In this document: piece after piece, positions 8,552-16,458 of the stretch
Numbering within the stretch: position 1 is the stretch's first letter
Layout: the number at the start of each line of letters is the position of its first letter
Source: an alpha proteobacterium L41A
GTDB taxonomy: Bacteria; Pseudomonadota; Alphaproteobacteria; Caulobacterales; Caulobacteraceae
Direction of reading: 5' to 3'
NCBI GenBank assembly: GCA_000335735.1
Contig: AMYY01000023.1
Location: 1-54,706 of the forward strand
Length of the DNA stretch: 54,706 nt
Position numbers and translations under genes: made by a program
Notes under the pieces: model-generated
The model's input: only the letters and a program-made list of their open reading frames with translations
What the model was told of the DNA's origin: nothing
Databases searched by the model: none

Positions 8552-9414
8552 TCGCTCTGAAGGCCGGCGACTGGCGCGCGACCTTGGCGCCAGAGTTGGG
8601 TGGGTCCGTCCTAAGCCTCGACTGGCGCGGTCAGCCGGTGTTCCGACCCACGCCAGAAGGGGCCAGCGACATTTTGGAGACGGCCTGTTTCCCGCTGGTC
8701 CCCTACGCCAATAGGATCGCCGACGGTCGCTTCGTTTTCGAGGGAAGCTCGGTTCACCTGCCAGTGCTTGATCGGTTCGCGCCCCATGCGATCCATGGCG
8801 AGGGCTGGCTGCAGTCCTGGACGGTCGAAAGACAATCCGCCGATACAGTTGCAATGACGTTGAATTGGGCCGGCGATCCCGACGGCTGGCCATGGCCCTG
8901 GTTCGCGCGGCAAAGCGTATCCCTGTCCAGCGAGGGACTGCAGATCGGCGTGTCCGTCACGAACACGGGCGAGGACGCCATGCCGGCAGGTCTGGGGCTG
9001 CACCCCTATTTCCACCGATATCCAGACAGCCGGCTCACGCTTCCTGCCGAGGGGGTATGGATCACCGACGCCCGTCAGATTCCGGAACGGCTGGCACCGG
9101 CCGCCGAGGTTGTGGACTGGTCGAACGGCGTAGATCTCGCCGACGCCCCCTTCGTCGATCACGCCTACGCTGGCTGGAGCGGAGAGGCGTTCCTGAACGG
9201 CGGCGGTCGCCGCGTTACCTTGACCGCCGACGCGGCCGCGCGCTGGAGCCAGGTGTATATGCCTGTCGACGCTGACTTCTGTTGCGTCGAACCCGTCACT
9301 CACCGCCCGGACGCTCACAACGCTCCGCGTGGCGAGGATCATGGTCTGGTCCGCCTGGAGCCCGGCCGAACCCTGTCGCTCACCGTTATGATCGGCGCAG
9401 TGTCGTCGACTTGA
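8548..9414 (+). CDS. Aldose 1-epimerase family protein
   Basis: Galactose-mutarotase-like beta-sandwich protein of 288 residues, predicted to interconvert alpha and beta anomers of a sugar, here most likely xylose before XylB oxidation. Conserved points are the N-terminal VPYANRIADGRF, the catalytic His in GLGLHPYFHRY, and a Glu in CCVEPVTHRPDAHN near the C-terminus. It starts at GTG 8548 with a 4-nt overlap with xylC, so it is translationally coupled as the last gene of the xylose operon. Which sugar it prefers cannot be read from the sequence. Confidence 0.85.
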   Translation: MIALKAGDWRATLAPELGGSVLSLDWRGQPVFRPTPEGASDILETACFPLVPYANRIADGRFVFEGSSVHLPVLDRFAPHAIHGEGWLQSWTVERQSADTVAMTLNWAGDPDGWPWPWFARQSVSLSSEGLQIGVSVTNTGEDAMPAGLGLHPYFHRYPDSRLTLPAEGVWITDARQIPERLAPAAEVVDWSNGVDLADAPFVDHAYAGWSGEAFLNGGGRRVTLTADAAARWSQVYMPVDADFCCVEPVTHRPDAHNAPRGEDHGLVRLEPGRTLSLTVMIGAVSST

Positions 9415-9444
9415 CGGCTATGGCGCCTGAGGGTCATTGCGCGG

Positions 9445-9460
9445 CGACGACGCGTCGTCG
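9445..9460. repeat. Perfect 16-bp palindrome between the xyl operon and ctaG
   Basis: CGACGACGCGTCGTCG is a perfect 16-bp inverted repeat without a spacer, in the 153-nt gap after the epimerase and before the CtaG-like gene. It may be a protein-binding site for the respiratory block or part of a weak mRNA hairpin. No T-tract follows. The sequence is low in complexity (CGA repeats), so chance symmetry is possible. Confidence 0.4.
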
Positions 9461-9567
9461 TGGCTGGAGAGCAACCGAGCCAGGAAGCGCGCCGTCAAAC
9501 GTTAAGCTCGGAACCGCACGGACCGTCATCCGCTTTGGAAGCTGAGCGTGAGAGGGGGCAGCTAGCG

Positions 9568-10305
9568 GTGCAATATCCGACGACGACGTCAGGTGAGGCG
9601 TGGCGGCCCTACTGCGGATCTGCGCCGGACTTTGGCGAGTGGCGCTGGAACCTTGATCCGGTGCTGCTGCTTTTGCTGGCCGCTGCGACGGGGTTGGTTC
9701 TTTGGCGGTTGGAAGGGCGGCGGCGCGGCTATGGCCTGGCGGCCGTCGCGGTATTGGCCGTTGGATTTGTCTCCCCGCTGTGCGCCCTTAGCTCGGCGCT
9801 TTTCTCCGCGCGGACGGTTCATCATGTGCTGTTGGTCGGCCTCGCCGCGCCCCTGCTGGCGGCGGCGTTGCCGATAAGACGATATGGGTCGCTGATCCTG
9901 GCGACGGCGGTGCAGGCGGTGGTGTTCTGGGCTTGGCACGCGCCCGACGCCTATGGCGCCGCCCTGTCGAGCGATGCGGTCTATTGGGTGATGCAGATCA
10001 GTCTGCTGGCGAGCGCCGTCTGGTTCTGGTGCGCGGCGCGGTCGGCGCCTGCGCCGGCGGCGGTCATCGCCCTGTTGGCGGCCATGCTGGCGATGGGGCT
10101 GCTCGGGGCGGTGCTGACGTTTGCAGGTCAGGCGGTCTATGCGCCCCACGCCTATTCGACCCTGGCCTGGGGCCTGACGCCGCTGGAGGATCAGCAGGCG
10201 GCCGGGCTGATCATGTGGGCGCCGGCGGCGGCGCTGTATCTGTTCGCCGCCCTGTGGCGGCTGGGGCGGATGATCGGTCCCGACGCCGAGGCGCATCCGG
10301 CATGA
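9568..10305 (+). CDS. CtaG-like cytochrome c oxidase assembly protein (caa3_CtaG family)
   Basis: Integral membrane protein of about 245 residues with some six or seven membrane helices, of the caa3_CtaG type linked to caa3-type oxidase assembly. This family is distinct from the copper chaperone CtaG/Cox11. Family features are the LDPVLLLLL first helix, histidines in TVHHVLLVGLAAPLLA, FWAWHAPDAYGAAL, and LTPLEDQQAAGLIMWAPA. GTG 9568 is preferred because AGAGGGGG lies 9 nt upstream; an ORF from 9460 would add an unlikely hydrophilic leader. It overlaps the b561 gene by 4 nt and heads the block that contains a cytochrome c-fused oxidase, which fits the assembly role. Confidence 0.8.
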   Translation: MQYPTTTSGEAWRPYCGSAPDFGEWRWNLDPVLLLLLAAATGLVLWRLEGRRRGYGLAAVAVLAVGFVSPLCALSSALFSARTVHHVLLVGLAAPLLAAALPIRRYGSLILATAVQAVVFWAWHAPDAYGAALSSDAVYWVMQISLLASAVWFWCAARSAPAPAAVIALLAAMLAMGLLGAVLTFAGQAVYAPHAYSTLAWGLTPLEDQQAAGLIMWAPAAALYLFAALWRLGRMIGPDAEAHPA

Positions 10306-11021
10306 TCGAAAAACTGTTCAGGCAGCTGCTGGAATGGGCGGCGGGTCACCATGACGAGGGTCGCTACTCGCCCGTCGGCATCGGCTTTCACTGGGTGATG
10401 GCGGGGCTGGTGATCTTCCAGCTCGGTTGGGGCTGGTGGATGGGGCGCCAGCCGGTGGGCGGCGCCATGATGGCCGCCTACGACCTGCATTTCGCAATCG
10501 GCGTGCTGATGCTGATCCTGGTGATCGGCCGGCTGTCGTGGCGTTTGCTGGCGCCCGACCTGATCAATGATGCGGACAAGCCGGGTTGGGAAAGCATGGC
10601 CGCCCATGTGACCCACTATGTCTTCTACATCTGCCTGTTCGGCCTGCCGCTGTCGGGCTGGGCCATGATTTCGGCGACGGATCGGACACGTCAGCTGGAG
10701 ACGTTGGGCTTCATCAAATGGCCGCTGCTGCCGCTGCAGGATCTATCCAACACGCAGCTATGGGCGATCGAGGCGGCAGCGGAATGGATGCACTGGGGAC
10801 TGGTCATCACCCTGTTGCTGATGATCCCGATCCACGCCGGCGCCGCGCTCAAGCACCATCTGATCGATAGGGACGACGTGTTTCACGCGATGCTGCCGGT
10901 CGTGCCGCAGCTTCGACCGAAGCGGACCCGGTGGCAGCGGCGCTGGCGCGCGCTGGAGAAGCGGGTTGCGTCGACAGCCAGGACGCTATGGCGCGGGCTT
11001 CTGGGTCCGAAAGCGATTTGA
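10302..11021 (+). CDS. Cytochrome b561 family membrane protein
   Basis: Four-helix dihaem cytochrome b561 of about 239 residues that should move electrons within the inner membrane. Candidate haem-ligating histidines occur in GIGFHWVMAG, YDLHFAIGVLM, AAHVTHYVFY and EWMHWGLVITLLLMIPIHAG. The basic C-terminal tail (RPKRTRWQRRWR) should lie in the cytoplasm. ATG 10302 overlaps the CtaG-like stop (ATGA). Its last 173 nt are also read on the opposite strand as the tail of a dihaem cytochrome c. The electron donor and acceptor are not evident; superoxide or quinol are the usual proposals for this family. Confidence 0.85.
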   Translation: MIEKLFRQLLEWAAGHHDEGRYSPVGIGFHWVMAGLVIFQLGWGWWMGRQPVGGAMMAAYDLHFAIGVLMLILVIGRLSWRLLAPDLINDADKPGWESMAAHVTHYVFYICLFGLPLSGWAMISATDRTRQLETLGFIKWPLLPLQDLSNTQLWAIEAAAEWMHWGLVITLLLMIPIHAGAALKHHLIDRDDVFHAMLPVVPQLRPKRTRWQRRWRALEKRVASTARTLWRGLLGPKAI

Positions 11022-11598
11022 CGGCGGCGGCCATGACGCCGCGCGGGTCGTTGCGGCGTTTACCCGCTTTCCAGCGGTCGATCTGTTCCAGCGTGTAGGC
11101 GGCGGGTTGGCCGGCGATCTGCGGGTTGCCGCCCTGGCCTGAGCCTTGACCCCGGTCGCCGTGACATGAAGCGCAGGCGACGATGCCGCGCGAGGGGTCG
11201 CCGTTCAGATAGAGGGCGGGCGCGCGCGCCATCGACACGGGCGTTTGTATCGGCGCGGGCAGCCCGGCGTAGTAGGCGGCGACCTCGCGACGGCCCTGCT
11301 GGTCCAACGCCTTGGCGATGCGGGTCATGGCGTCGTCGGGACGCGGGCCCGATGCATAGTCTTCCAACTGCTTTTGCAGATAGCCGGCGTCTAGGCCTGC
11401 CAGGCGCGGGGCGGCGACCCCGTCCCCGCCGCCGTCCAGGCCGTGACAGGTAAAGCAGGCGTTTGCCGCCCCGCCCGCGCCGCCGCTCATGGCGATGACC
11501 TGACCATTCGCCGTGAAGGTGCGATCCGTCTGGCCCGGCGTGGAGTCGCAGGCGGCCAGGCCGGTTAGCAGAACAAGGACGGAAAGGGAGGCGCGCAC
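10849..11598 (-). CDS. Dihaem cytochrome c (c4-like) lipoprotein
   Basis: Exported cytochrome of about 249 residues with two haem-binding sites, CFTCH and CASCH, in two class I cytochrome c domains of similar layout (each followed by LAGLDAGYLQKQL or IAGQPAAYTLEQI). This is the cytochrome c4 pattern of a small electron shuttle feeding an oxidase. Starting at GTG 11598 gives a lipoprotein signal with the lipobox LAAC in LTGLAACDSTPG. The gene is divergent from the coxB operon, 145 nt away. After the expected end near SWLSTQPAS, about 38 Ala/Arg/Ser-rich residues continue antisense to cytochrome b561. The start is moderately certain; the tail is odd. Confidence 0.8.
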   Translation of the reverse strand: MRASLSVLVLLTGLAACDSTPGQTDRTFTANGQVIAMSGGAGGAANACFTCHGLDGGGDGVAAPRLAGLDAGYLQKQLEDYASGPRPDDAMTRIAKALDQQGRREVAAYYAGLPAPIQTPVSMARAPALYLNGDPSRGIVACASCHGDRGQGSGQGGNPQIAGQPAAYTLEQIDRWKAGKRRNDPRGVMAAAVKSLSDPEARAIASWLSTQPASPARASAAATGSASVEAAARPAASRETRRPYRSDGA

Positions 11599-11743
11599 GG
11601 CGGTGCAACACCTGCTTATGGCGAAGGTTCCTTGTGGCGATGCGTCGAGGCTCCATGTCGCAGTCGGGAACCTCCTTCCGACAAGAGGATTGCTCTGGCG
11701 AAGCTTTGGGGGGCGGATGGGTTTTCGGACAACGGGCGAGGTG

Positions 11744-12115
11744 ATGGGACGACGGGCGGCGGCCTGCGCGCTGGCGCTCGCCCTGTGCGCCTGCGTGGAC
11801 AAGTCCGACCTGCCTCGGCCGGTTGTTCAGGCCGATGCAGCTGCCGGACTGGCCGTGATCAAGGAGGTCGGTTGCGCCGCCTGTCACCGGATCCCCGGCG
11901 TCGCCTGGCCCGAGGGCCGGTCCGGCTCGAACCTTGCCGGGTTCGGCGCGCGTCCCCTGATCGCCGGACGCTTGCCGAACCAGCCCGATACCCTGATCCG
12001 CTGGCTGATCGACGCGCCGTCGATGGACCCCGGAACCGCCATGCCGCCCATGCCCCTGACGCAAGACCAAGCCCGCGACGTCGCGGCATATCTGTACACG
12101 CTCGATGAAGACTGA
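11744..12115 (+). CDS. Small lipoprotein cytochrome c
   Basis: Monohaem class I cytochrome c of about 123 residues with a lipoprotein-type signal (ALALALCAC, then VDKSDLPRP). The haem site is CAACH in VGCAACHRIPG, and the distal Met is probably in GTAMPPMPLT, followed by DVAAYLYTL. ATG 11744 gives the cleanest signal; ATG 11717, which has GGGGGG just upstream, is an alternative. It overlaps coxB by 11 nt and is the first gene of the oxidase operon, so it probably passes electrons to CoxB. Confidence 0.8.
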   Translation: MGRRAAACALALALCACVDKSDLPRPVVQADAAAGLAVIKEVGCAACHRIPGVAWPEGRSGSNLAGFGARPLIAGRLPNQPDTLIRWLIDAPSMDPGTAMPPMPLTQDQARDVAAYLYTLDED

Positions 12116-13082
12116 CGCCCCTCCCGGAATCGCCGGCTGGCCGCCGCCCGTGCTGGATCCAGCCGGGCCGTTCGCCGGACCGATCCAGACCGTCGCCTGG
12201 GTGCTGTTCATCATGGCGGCGGTGGTCATGGTTGTGGTGGCCGTGGCGCTCGGCATCGCCCTGTTCGGGCCGCGCAAGTGGAAGCGGCGGGTCGGCGGCG
12301 AGCGACTGATCTGGATTGCGGGACTGGTCTTCCCGGTGGTCGTTCTGACCGGGCTGCTGGTCTATGGGCTGACCACCACGGCGCGGGTGGCCGATGCGCC
12401 CAAGCCCGGCGAAATGCGGGTGCGCGTCACTGGCGAAATGTGGTGGTGGCGCGTCGCCTATCTGGACGGTCAGGGGCGAGAAATCGTCCAGGACGCGAAC
12501 GAGGTCCACATCCCGGCAGGCCAGCCTGTCGTGTTCCAGCTGGAAAGCGCGGACGTGATCCACAGCTTCTGGGTGCCGCGCCTTGGCGGAAAGACCGACA
12601 TGATCCCCGGCCGCCGCAACTTCATGCGACTGCAAGCCGATGCGCCCGGCACCTACGGCGGCCAATGCGCCGAATACTGCGGCGGTCCTCACGCCCTGAT
12701 GGGGCTGGTGGTCGTGGCCCATGCGCCGGACGACTATGCCGCCTGGTTGGCGCGTCAGTCGCGGCCGGCCGCCGTCGTGCCCTCGGCCCAGGGGCCGCTC
12801 GCCTTGATCGACCAAGGGCGTAACGTCTTCGCCGCCTCGGGCTGTGCCGCCTGTCACACCATTCGCGGCACTGAGGCGAACGGTCTGGCGGGACCGGACC
12901 TGACCCACGTCGGCTCGCGCCAGACGCTGGGCGCCGGCATCCTTCCGAACAATCAGGGGACGATGGCCGGCTGGATTTCGGACAGCCAGAGCCTGAAGCC
13001 CGGCAATCGGATGCCGTCCTATGCCGTCCTGTCGGGCCAGGACGTGCGCGCCGTCGCCGCCTATCTGGAAAGCCTGAAATGA
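12105..13082 (+). CDS. coxB: Cytochrome c oxidase subunit II with fused cytochrome c domain
   Basis: Subunit II of a caa3-type haem-copper oxidase, 325 residues. Two membrane helices (about residues 28-52 and 66-88) precede a periplasmic cupredoxin domain with the CuA ligands His in HSFWVPRL and Cys, Glu, Cys, His and Met in CAEYCGGPHALMG. A C-terminal cytochrome c domain follows, with haem motif CAACH and an axial Met candidate in GNRMPSYAVL. The MWWWRVAY aromatic patch at the electron entry site is present. The fused haem means a separate soluble cytochrome c may not be needed. Its stop overlaps the coxA start by 4 nt. Confidence 0.93.
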   Translation: MKTDAPPGIAGWPPPVLDPAGPFAGPIQTVAWVLFIMAAVVMVVVAVALGIALFGPRKWKRRVGGERLIWIAGLVFPVVVLTGLLVYGLTTTARVADAPKPGEMRVRVTGEMWWWRVAYLDGQGREIVQDANEVHIPAGQPVVFQLESADVIHSFWVPRLGGKTDMIPGRRNFMRLQADAPGTYGGQCAEYCGGPHALMGLVVVAHAPDDYAAWLARQSRPAAVVPSAQGPLALIDQGRNVFAASGCAACHTIRGTEANGLAGPDLTHVGSRQTLGAGILPNNQGTMAGWISDSQSLKPGNRMPSYAVLSGQDVRAVAAYLESLK

Positions 13083-15625
13083 GTTCGGAAACCGGGTTCG
13101 ATCCCGAACTCTACAGACGCTTCCCCACCACCGAAGCCCGGCCAAAGGGTGAGCTGAAGCAGCTCGACGAGGTCTGGTGCGGCCCGCGGCGGCCGTGGGA
13201 GTGGATCACGGCGATCAACAACAACTACATCGGCGTCTATTACGTCGGCGCGGCCATGCTGTTCTTCGTGCTGGCGGGCGTGCTGGCGCTGTTGATGCGC
13301 ACCCAGCTGGCCCTGCCGATGACGGGTTTCCTGGCGCAGGAAACCTACAACCAGATCTTCACCATGCACGGCACGGTGATGATGTTCCTGTTCGCGGTGC
13401 CCGCGGTCGAGGCGCTGGGCGTGCTGTTGCTGCCGCAGATGCTGGGGGCGCGCGATCTGCCGTTCCCGAGGCTGAGCGCCTACGCCTTCTGGGCCTATCT
13501 GGTCGGCGGGCTGTGCTTCTTCGCCTCGCTGTTCTTCGGTCTGGCGCCGAATGGCGGCTGGTTCATGTATCCGCCGCTGACGTCGATGACCTATTCGCCG
13601 GGGATCAACGCCGACTTCTGGCTCCTGGGCATCGGCTTCATCGAGATTTCGGCCATCGCCGGCGCCATCGAGATCATCGTCGGAGTGCTGAAGACGCGTG
13701 CGCCGGGCATGACGTTGGACAAGCTGCCGATCTTCGCCTGGGCCATGCTGATCTTCGCCTGCATGATCATCATCGCCTTCCCGTCGATCATTCTGTCGAC
13801 CCTGCTGCTGGAGCTGGAACGCGCGCTGGGTTGGCCCTTCTTCGATGCGGCCAAGGGCGGCGACCCCATGCTGTGGCAACACCTGTTCTGGTTCTTCGGC
13901 CACCCCGAGGTCTACATCATCTTCCTGCCGGCGGCGGGGGCGATGTCGACCCTGATCCCGGCCGTCGCCCAGACCAAGCTGGTCGGTTATCGGCTGGTGG
14001 TCCTGGCCATGCTGGCGACTGGCTTCATCAGTTTCGGCGTCTGGGCGCACCACATGTTCACCACGGGCATGCCGCAGATCTCGATCAACTATTTCAGCGC
14101 CGCCTCCATGGCCGTCAGCGTGCCGGCGGGGGTGCAGGTCTTCGCCTGGATCGCCACCCTGGCGGCGGGCAAGATGCGGTTCAACACGCCCGGCCTGTTC
14201 GCCGTAGGGGGGCTGGTGATCTTCGTCATGGGCGGGCTGACCGGGGTGATGGTCGCCATGGTGCCGTTCGACTGGCAGGCCCACGACAGCTATTTCATCG
14301 TCGCCCACCTGCATTACGTCCTGATCGGCGGGATGGTCTTCCCGTTATTCGCCGCCATCTACTACTGGACGCCGATGTCCAGCAGTCGGCCGCTCAGCGA
14401 GCGTTGGGGCAAGTGGATCTTCTGGCTGATGTTCGTCGGTCACAACGTCACCTTCATGCCCATGCACCTGACCGGGCTGATGGGCATGCCGCGCCGGGTC
14501 TATACCTATCTGCCGGATCGGGGCTGGGACCTGCCCAATATGATCTCGACCGTCGGCTCCTTCATGTTCGGCCTGGCGGTGGTGCTGTGGATGATCGACA
14601 TGATCCGCAACTTCCGGCCCTTCGGCGAGAAGGACGCGGGCAATGTCTTTGGCGGGCCGGGGCTGGAGTGGCTGCCCGCCGGTCGATACTCGCTGCGGTC
14701 CGTCCCGGTGATCAAGAGCCTATATCCTGTGTGGGACCAGCCGAACCTAGCGCGCGATGTCGAGGCCGGCCGCTACTTCCTTCCCGGCGCCCCGCGCGGC
14801 GAGCGCGAGACCATGATCACCAGTCCGATCAACGCCGAACCTCAATATCTCCAGCGGATGCCCCGGCCCTCCAGCTGGTATGTCTGGGGCGCGATCTTCA
14901 CAGCCGGCTTTTTCTTGATCCTGACGATCCAGGCCTATGTCGCCTCTTTGGTCAGCGGCGTGCTGGCTGTCTACTGCATCCTCAAATGGTGCTGGGGACT
15001 GGATCGGCCCGGCGGTCCCGCGACGGTGGACGTCGGCGGAGGCGTGCGACTGCCGACCTATGTGTCCGGCCCCAGCAGTCACGGCTGGTGGGCGATGGTC
15101 ATCACCCTGATCGTATCGGGCATGGTCGCGATCATGGCCTGCTTCTCGTACGTCTTCCTGTGGAGCCGGCGGCCGGACCTGTGGCAGGCGCCGCCCGAGA
15201 TCGGCTCCCTGCCCTTGGCCCTGGGCCTGCTGGTGGCCGCCGGACTCGGCGCCTGGGCCTCGCAAGGCGCGCTAAAGCTCGACCGGCCGCGCAGCGCCGG
15301 CATCGCATCTGTCCTGATGCTGGTCGCCACCCTGTCGGCGGGCGGCGCCTTTGCGGCCGAGGCCTCGGCCTGGTGGAACTCGGGCCTTCGCCCTGACGTC
15401 TCGAGTCAGGGCGCGACCGTCTATGCGCTATTGGCCTGGCAGGGGACATTCGTCGGCATCTCGTTGTTGATGGGACCGTTCGTCCTGCTGCGCTGGCTTT
15501 GCGGCCTGGTGTCGCCGCGTTACCCGGCGACGTTCGAAGTGGTCGCCCTGTTCGTGACCTTCACGGCGGTTCAGGGCGCGGCGACGACCCTTCTGATCCG
15601 CCTGTTCCCGGGCGTCGGCGCATGA
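13079..15625 (+). CDS. coxA: Cytochrome c oxidase subunit I+III fusion
   Basis: Catalytic subunit of 848 residues. Residues up to about 560 are subunit I: a low-spin haem ligand in FTMHGTVMMF, CuB and cross-linked Tyr in WFFGHPEVYI (the A1-type Glu is present), CuB ligands in WAHHMFTTG, and haem ligands in HLHYVLIGG. The remaining 290 residues hold about seven helices with a subunit III-like SSHGWWAMVITLIVSG. The D-channel Asp is kept (GARDLPFP, Asp 126), but the Asn seven residues later is Ser 133. The K-channel Lys is replaced by Gln 353 (PAGVQVFAW). The fusion explains why no separate coxC follows. It likely reduces O2 with proton translocation, but pumping cannot be assumed. Confidence 0.92.
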   Translation: MSSETGFDPELYRRFPTTEARPKGELKQLDEVWCGPRRPWEWITAINNNYIGVYYVGAAMLFFVLAGVLALLMRTQLALPMTGFLAQETYNQIFTMHGTVMMFLFAVPAVEALGVLLLPQMLGARDLPFPRLSAYAFWAYLVGGLCFFASLFFGLAPNGGWFMYPPLTSMTYSPGINADFWLLGIGFIEISAIAGAIEIIVGVLKTRAPGMTLDKLPIFAWAMLIFACMIIIAFPSIILSTLLLELERALGWPFFDAAKGGDPMLWQHLFWFFGHPEVYIIFLPAAGAMSTLIPAVAQTKLVGYRLVVLAMLATGFISFGVWAHHMFTTGMPQISINYFSAASMAVSVPAGVQVFAWIATLAAGKMRFNTPGLFAVGGLVIFVMGGLTGVMVAMVPFDWQAHDSYFIVAHLHYVLIGGMVFPLFAAIYYWTPMSSSRPLSERWGKWIFWLMFVGHNVTFMPMHLTGLMGMPRRVYTYLPDRGWDLPNMISTVGSFMFGLAVVLWMIDMIRNFRPFGEKDAGNVFGGPGLEWLPAGRYSLRSVPVIKSLYPVWDQPNLARDVEAGRYFLPGAPRGERETMITSPINAEPQYLQRMPRPSSWYVWGAIFTAGFFLILTIQAYVASLVSGVLAVYCILKWCWGLDRPGGPATVDVGGGVRLPTYVSGPSSHGWWAMVITLIVSGMVAIMACFSYVFLWSRRPDLWQAPPEIGSLPLALGLLVAAGLGAWASQGALKLDRPRSAGIASVLMLVATLSAGGAFAAEASAWWNSGLRPDVSSQGATVYALLAWQGTFVGISLLMGPFVLLRWLCGLVSPRYPATFEVVALFVTFTAVQGAATTLLIRLFPGVGA

Positions 15626-15930
15626 GGTTCTGGCTGCTGATGCTGGGCGGCCTCCTGATCTGGGCCGCCCATTTCCTGGGCCTGTATCTGCTGTCGAGCG
15701 CCAGCGACGTGGCCCGCGGTTATGCCGGCGCATGGAACGGAGCGGGACTGTTCTTCAGCCTGATCTGTCTGATGGTGATCGCCGTCTTGTGTTGGTGCTG
15801 CATCGTTTGGCTGAGAGAGAAGCCCAGGGACGAGACTCGCGCCTTTGGTCTTCGGCTTGCGGTCGCCGGTGGTCTGCTCGGCGGAATTGGCGTCGTGTTT
15901 CAGACCTTGGTCCTTCTCACGCCGGTCTGA
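15622..15930 (+). CDS. Small membrane protein of the oxidase operon
   Basis: Protein of 102 residues with three hydrophobic segments (LLMLGGLLIWAAHFLGLYLL; LFFSLICLMVIAVLCWCCIV; LAVAGGLLGGIGVVFQTLVL) and a basic loop between the second and third. It overlaps the coxA stop by 4 nt (ATGA), so it is translated with the oxidase. I do not recognise a named family; a small accessory subunit or assembly helper is an inference from position only. Confidence 0.75.
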   Translation: MRFWLLMLGGLLIWAAHFLGLYLLSSASDVARGYAGAWNGAGLFFSLICLMVIAVLCWCCIVWLREKPRDETRAFGLRLAVAGGLLGGIGVVFQTLVLLTPV

Positions 15931-16032
15931 TCGACCCTTCGGGCGCAAATGACGCGGCGCCGATAAGCGAAGCCGGTGAACCATTTTCCGTTCAGACGGT
16001 TAGCCAAGCCAGACTTTACGGAGAGGGCCGGC

Positions 16033-16458
16033 ATGAACACCTACGGACTATCAGGCGCGGTCGTTCGACCGCTGCATGGGCTTTTACTGGCGTTTCCGAT
16101 CGCGCTGTTCACCTTCGCCCTGTTCACCGACATCGCCTATCTGAAGACGGCAGAGGTCCAGTGGACGAACTTCTCGGCCTGGCTGATCACCGGAGCGCTG
16201 GTGTTCGGCGGTGTCGCGGGCCTGTTTTCGATCTTCGATTTCGTCATCGGTCTGCGCCGCGGACGGTCTCGGCGGGCGACGGTGCATCTGGTCGCGCTCG
16301 CGCTGGCCTGGGTGCTGGGTCTGGTGAACGCCTTCAAACACAGCCAGGACGCTTGGAGCTCTGTCGGAGCCTTCGGTCTGATCCTGTCGATCCTCTGCAC
16401 AATCCTGGTCCTGGTCGCCGGCTGGACCGCCTATGCCGCGCGGGAGAGCGTCCGATGA
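16033..16458 (+). CDS. DUF2231-like membrane protein
   Basis: Membrane protein of about 141 residues with four predicted helices, resembling DUF2231. Typical features are an early HGLLLAFPIALFTFALFTDI helix and a closing SILCTILVLVAGWTAYAARE helix. ATG 16033 is chosen because GGAGAGG at 16019-16025 is well placed; an earlier in-frame ATG at 15976 lacks one. It overlaps the next gene by 4 nt, so it is translated with the sorbosone-dehydrogenase-like lipoprotein, a pairing that suggests a membrane redox partner. No catalytic motif is visible. Confidence 0.8.
   Translation: MNTYGLSGAVVRPLHGLLLAFPIALFTFALFTDIAYLKTAEVQWTNFSAWLITGALVFGGVAGLFSIFDFVIGLRRGRSRRATVHLVALALAWVLGLVNAFKHSQDAWSSVGAFGLILSILCTILVLVAGWTAYAARESVR

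Noticed and set aside
11599..11802. Longer N-terminus for the dihaem cytochrome c up to 11802
   Set aside because: It would bury the lipoprotein signal behind about 68 charged residues and run into the divergent cytochrome gene.
13177..15396. 739-residue open frame inside coxA
   Set aside because: Composition is Arg/Gly/Ala/His-rich with no recognisable domain, and it lies entirely within a clear subunit I+III gene; this is third-position GC bias.
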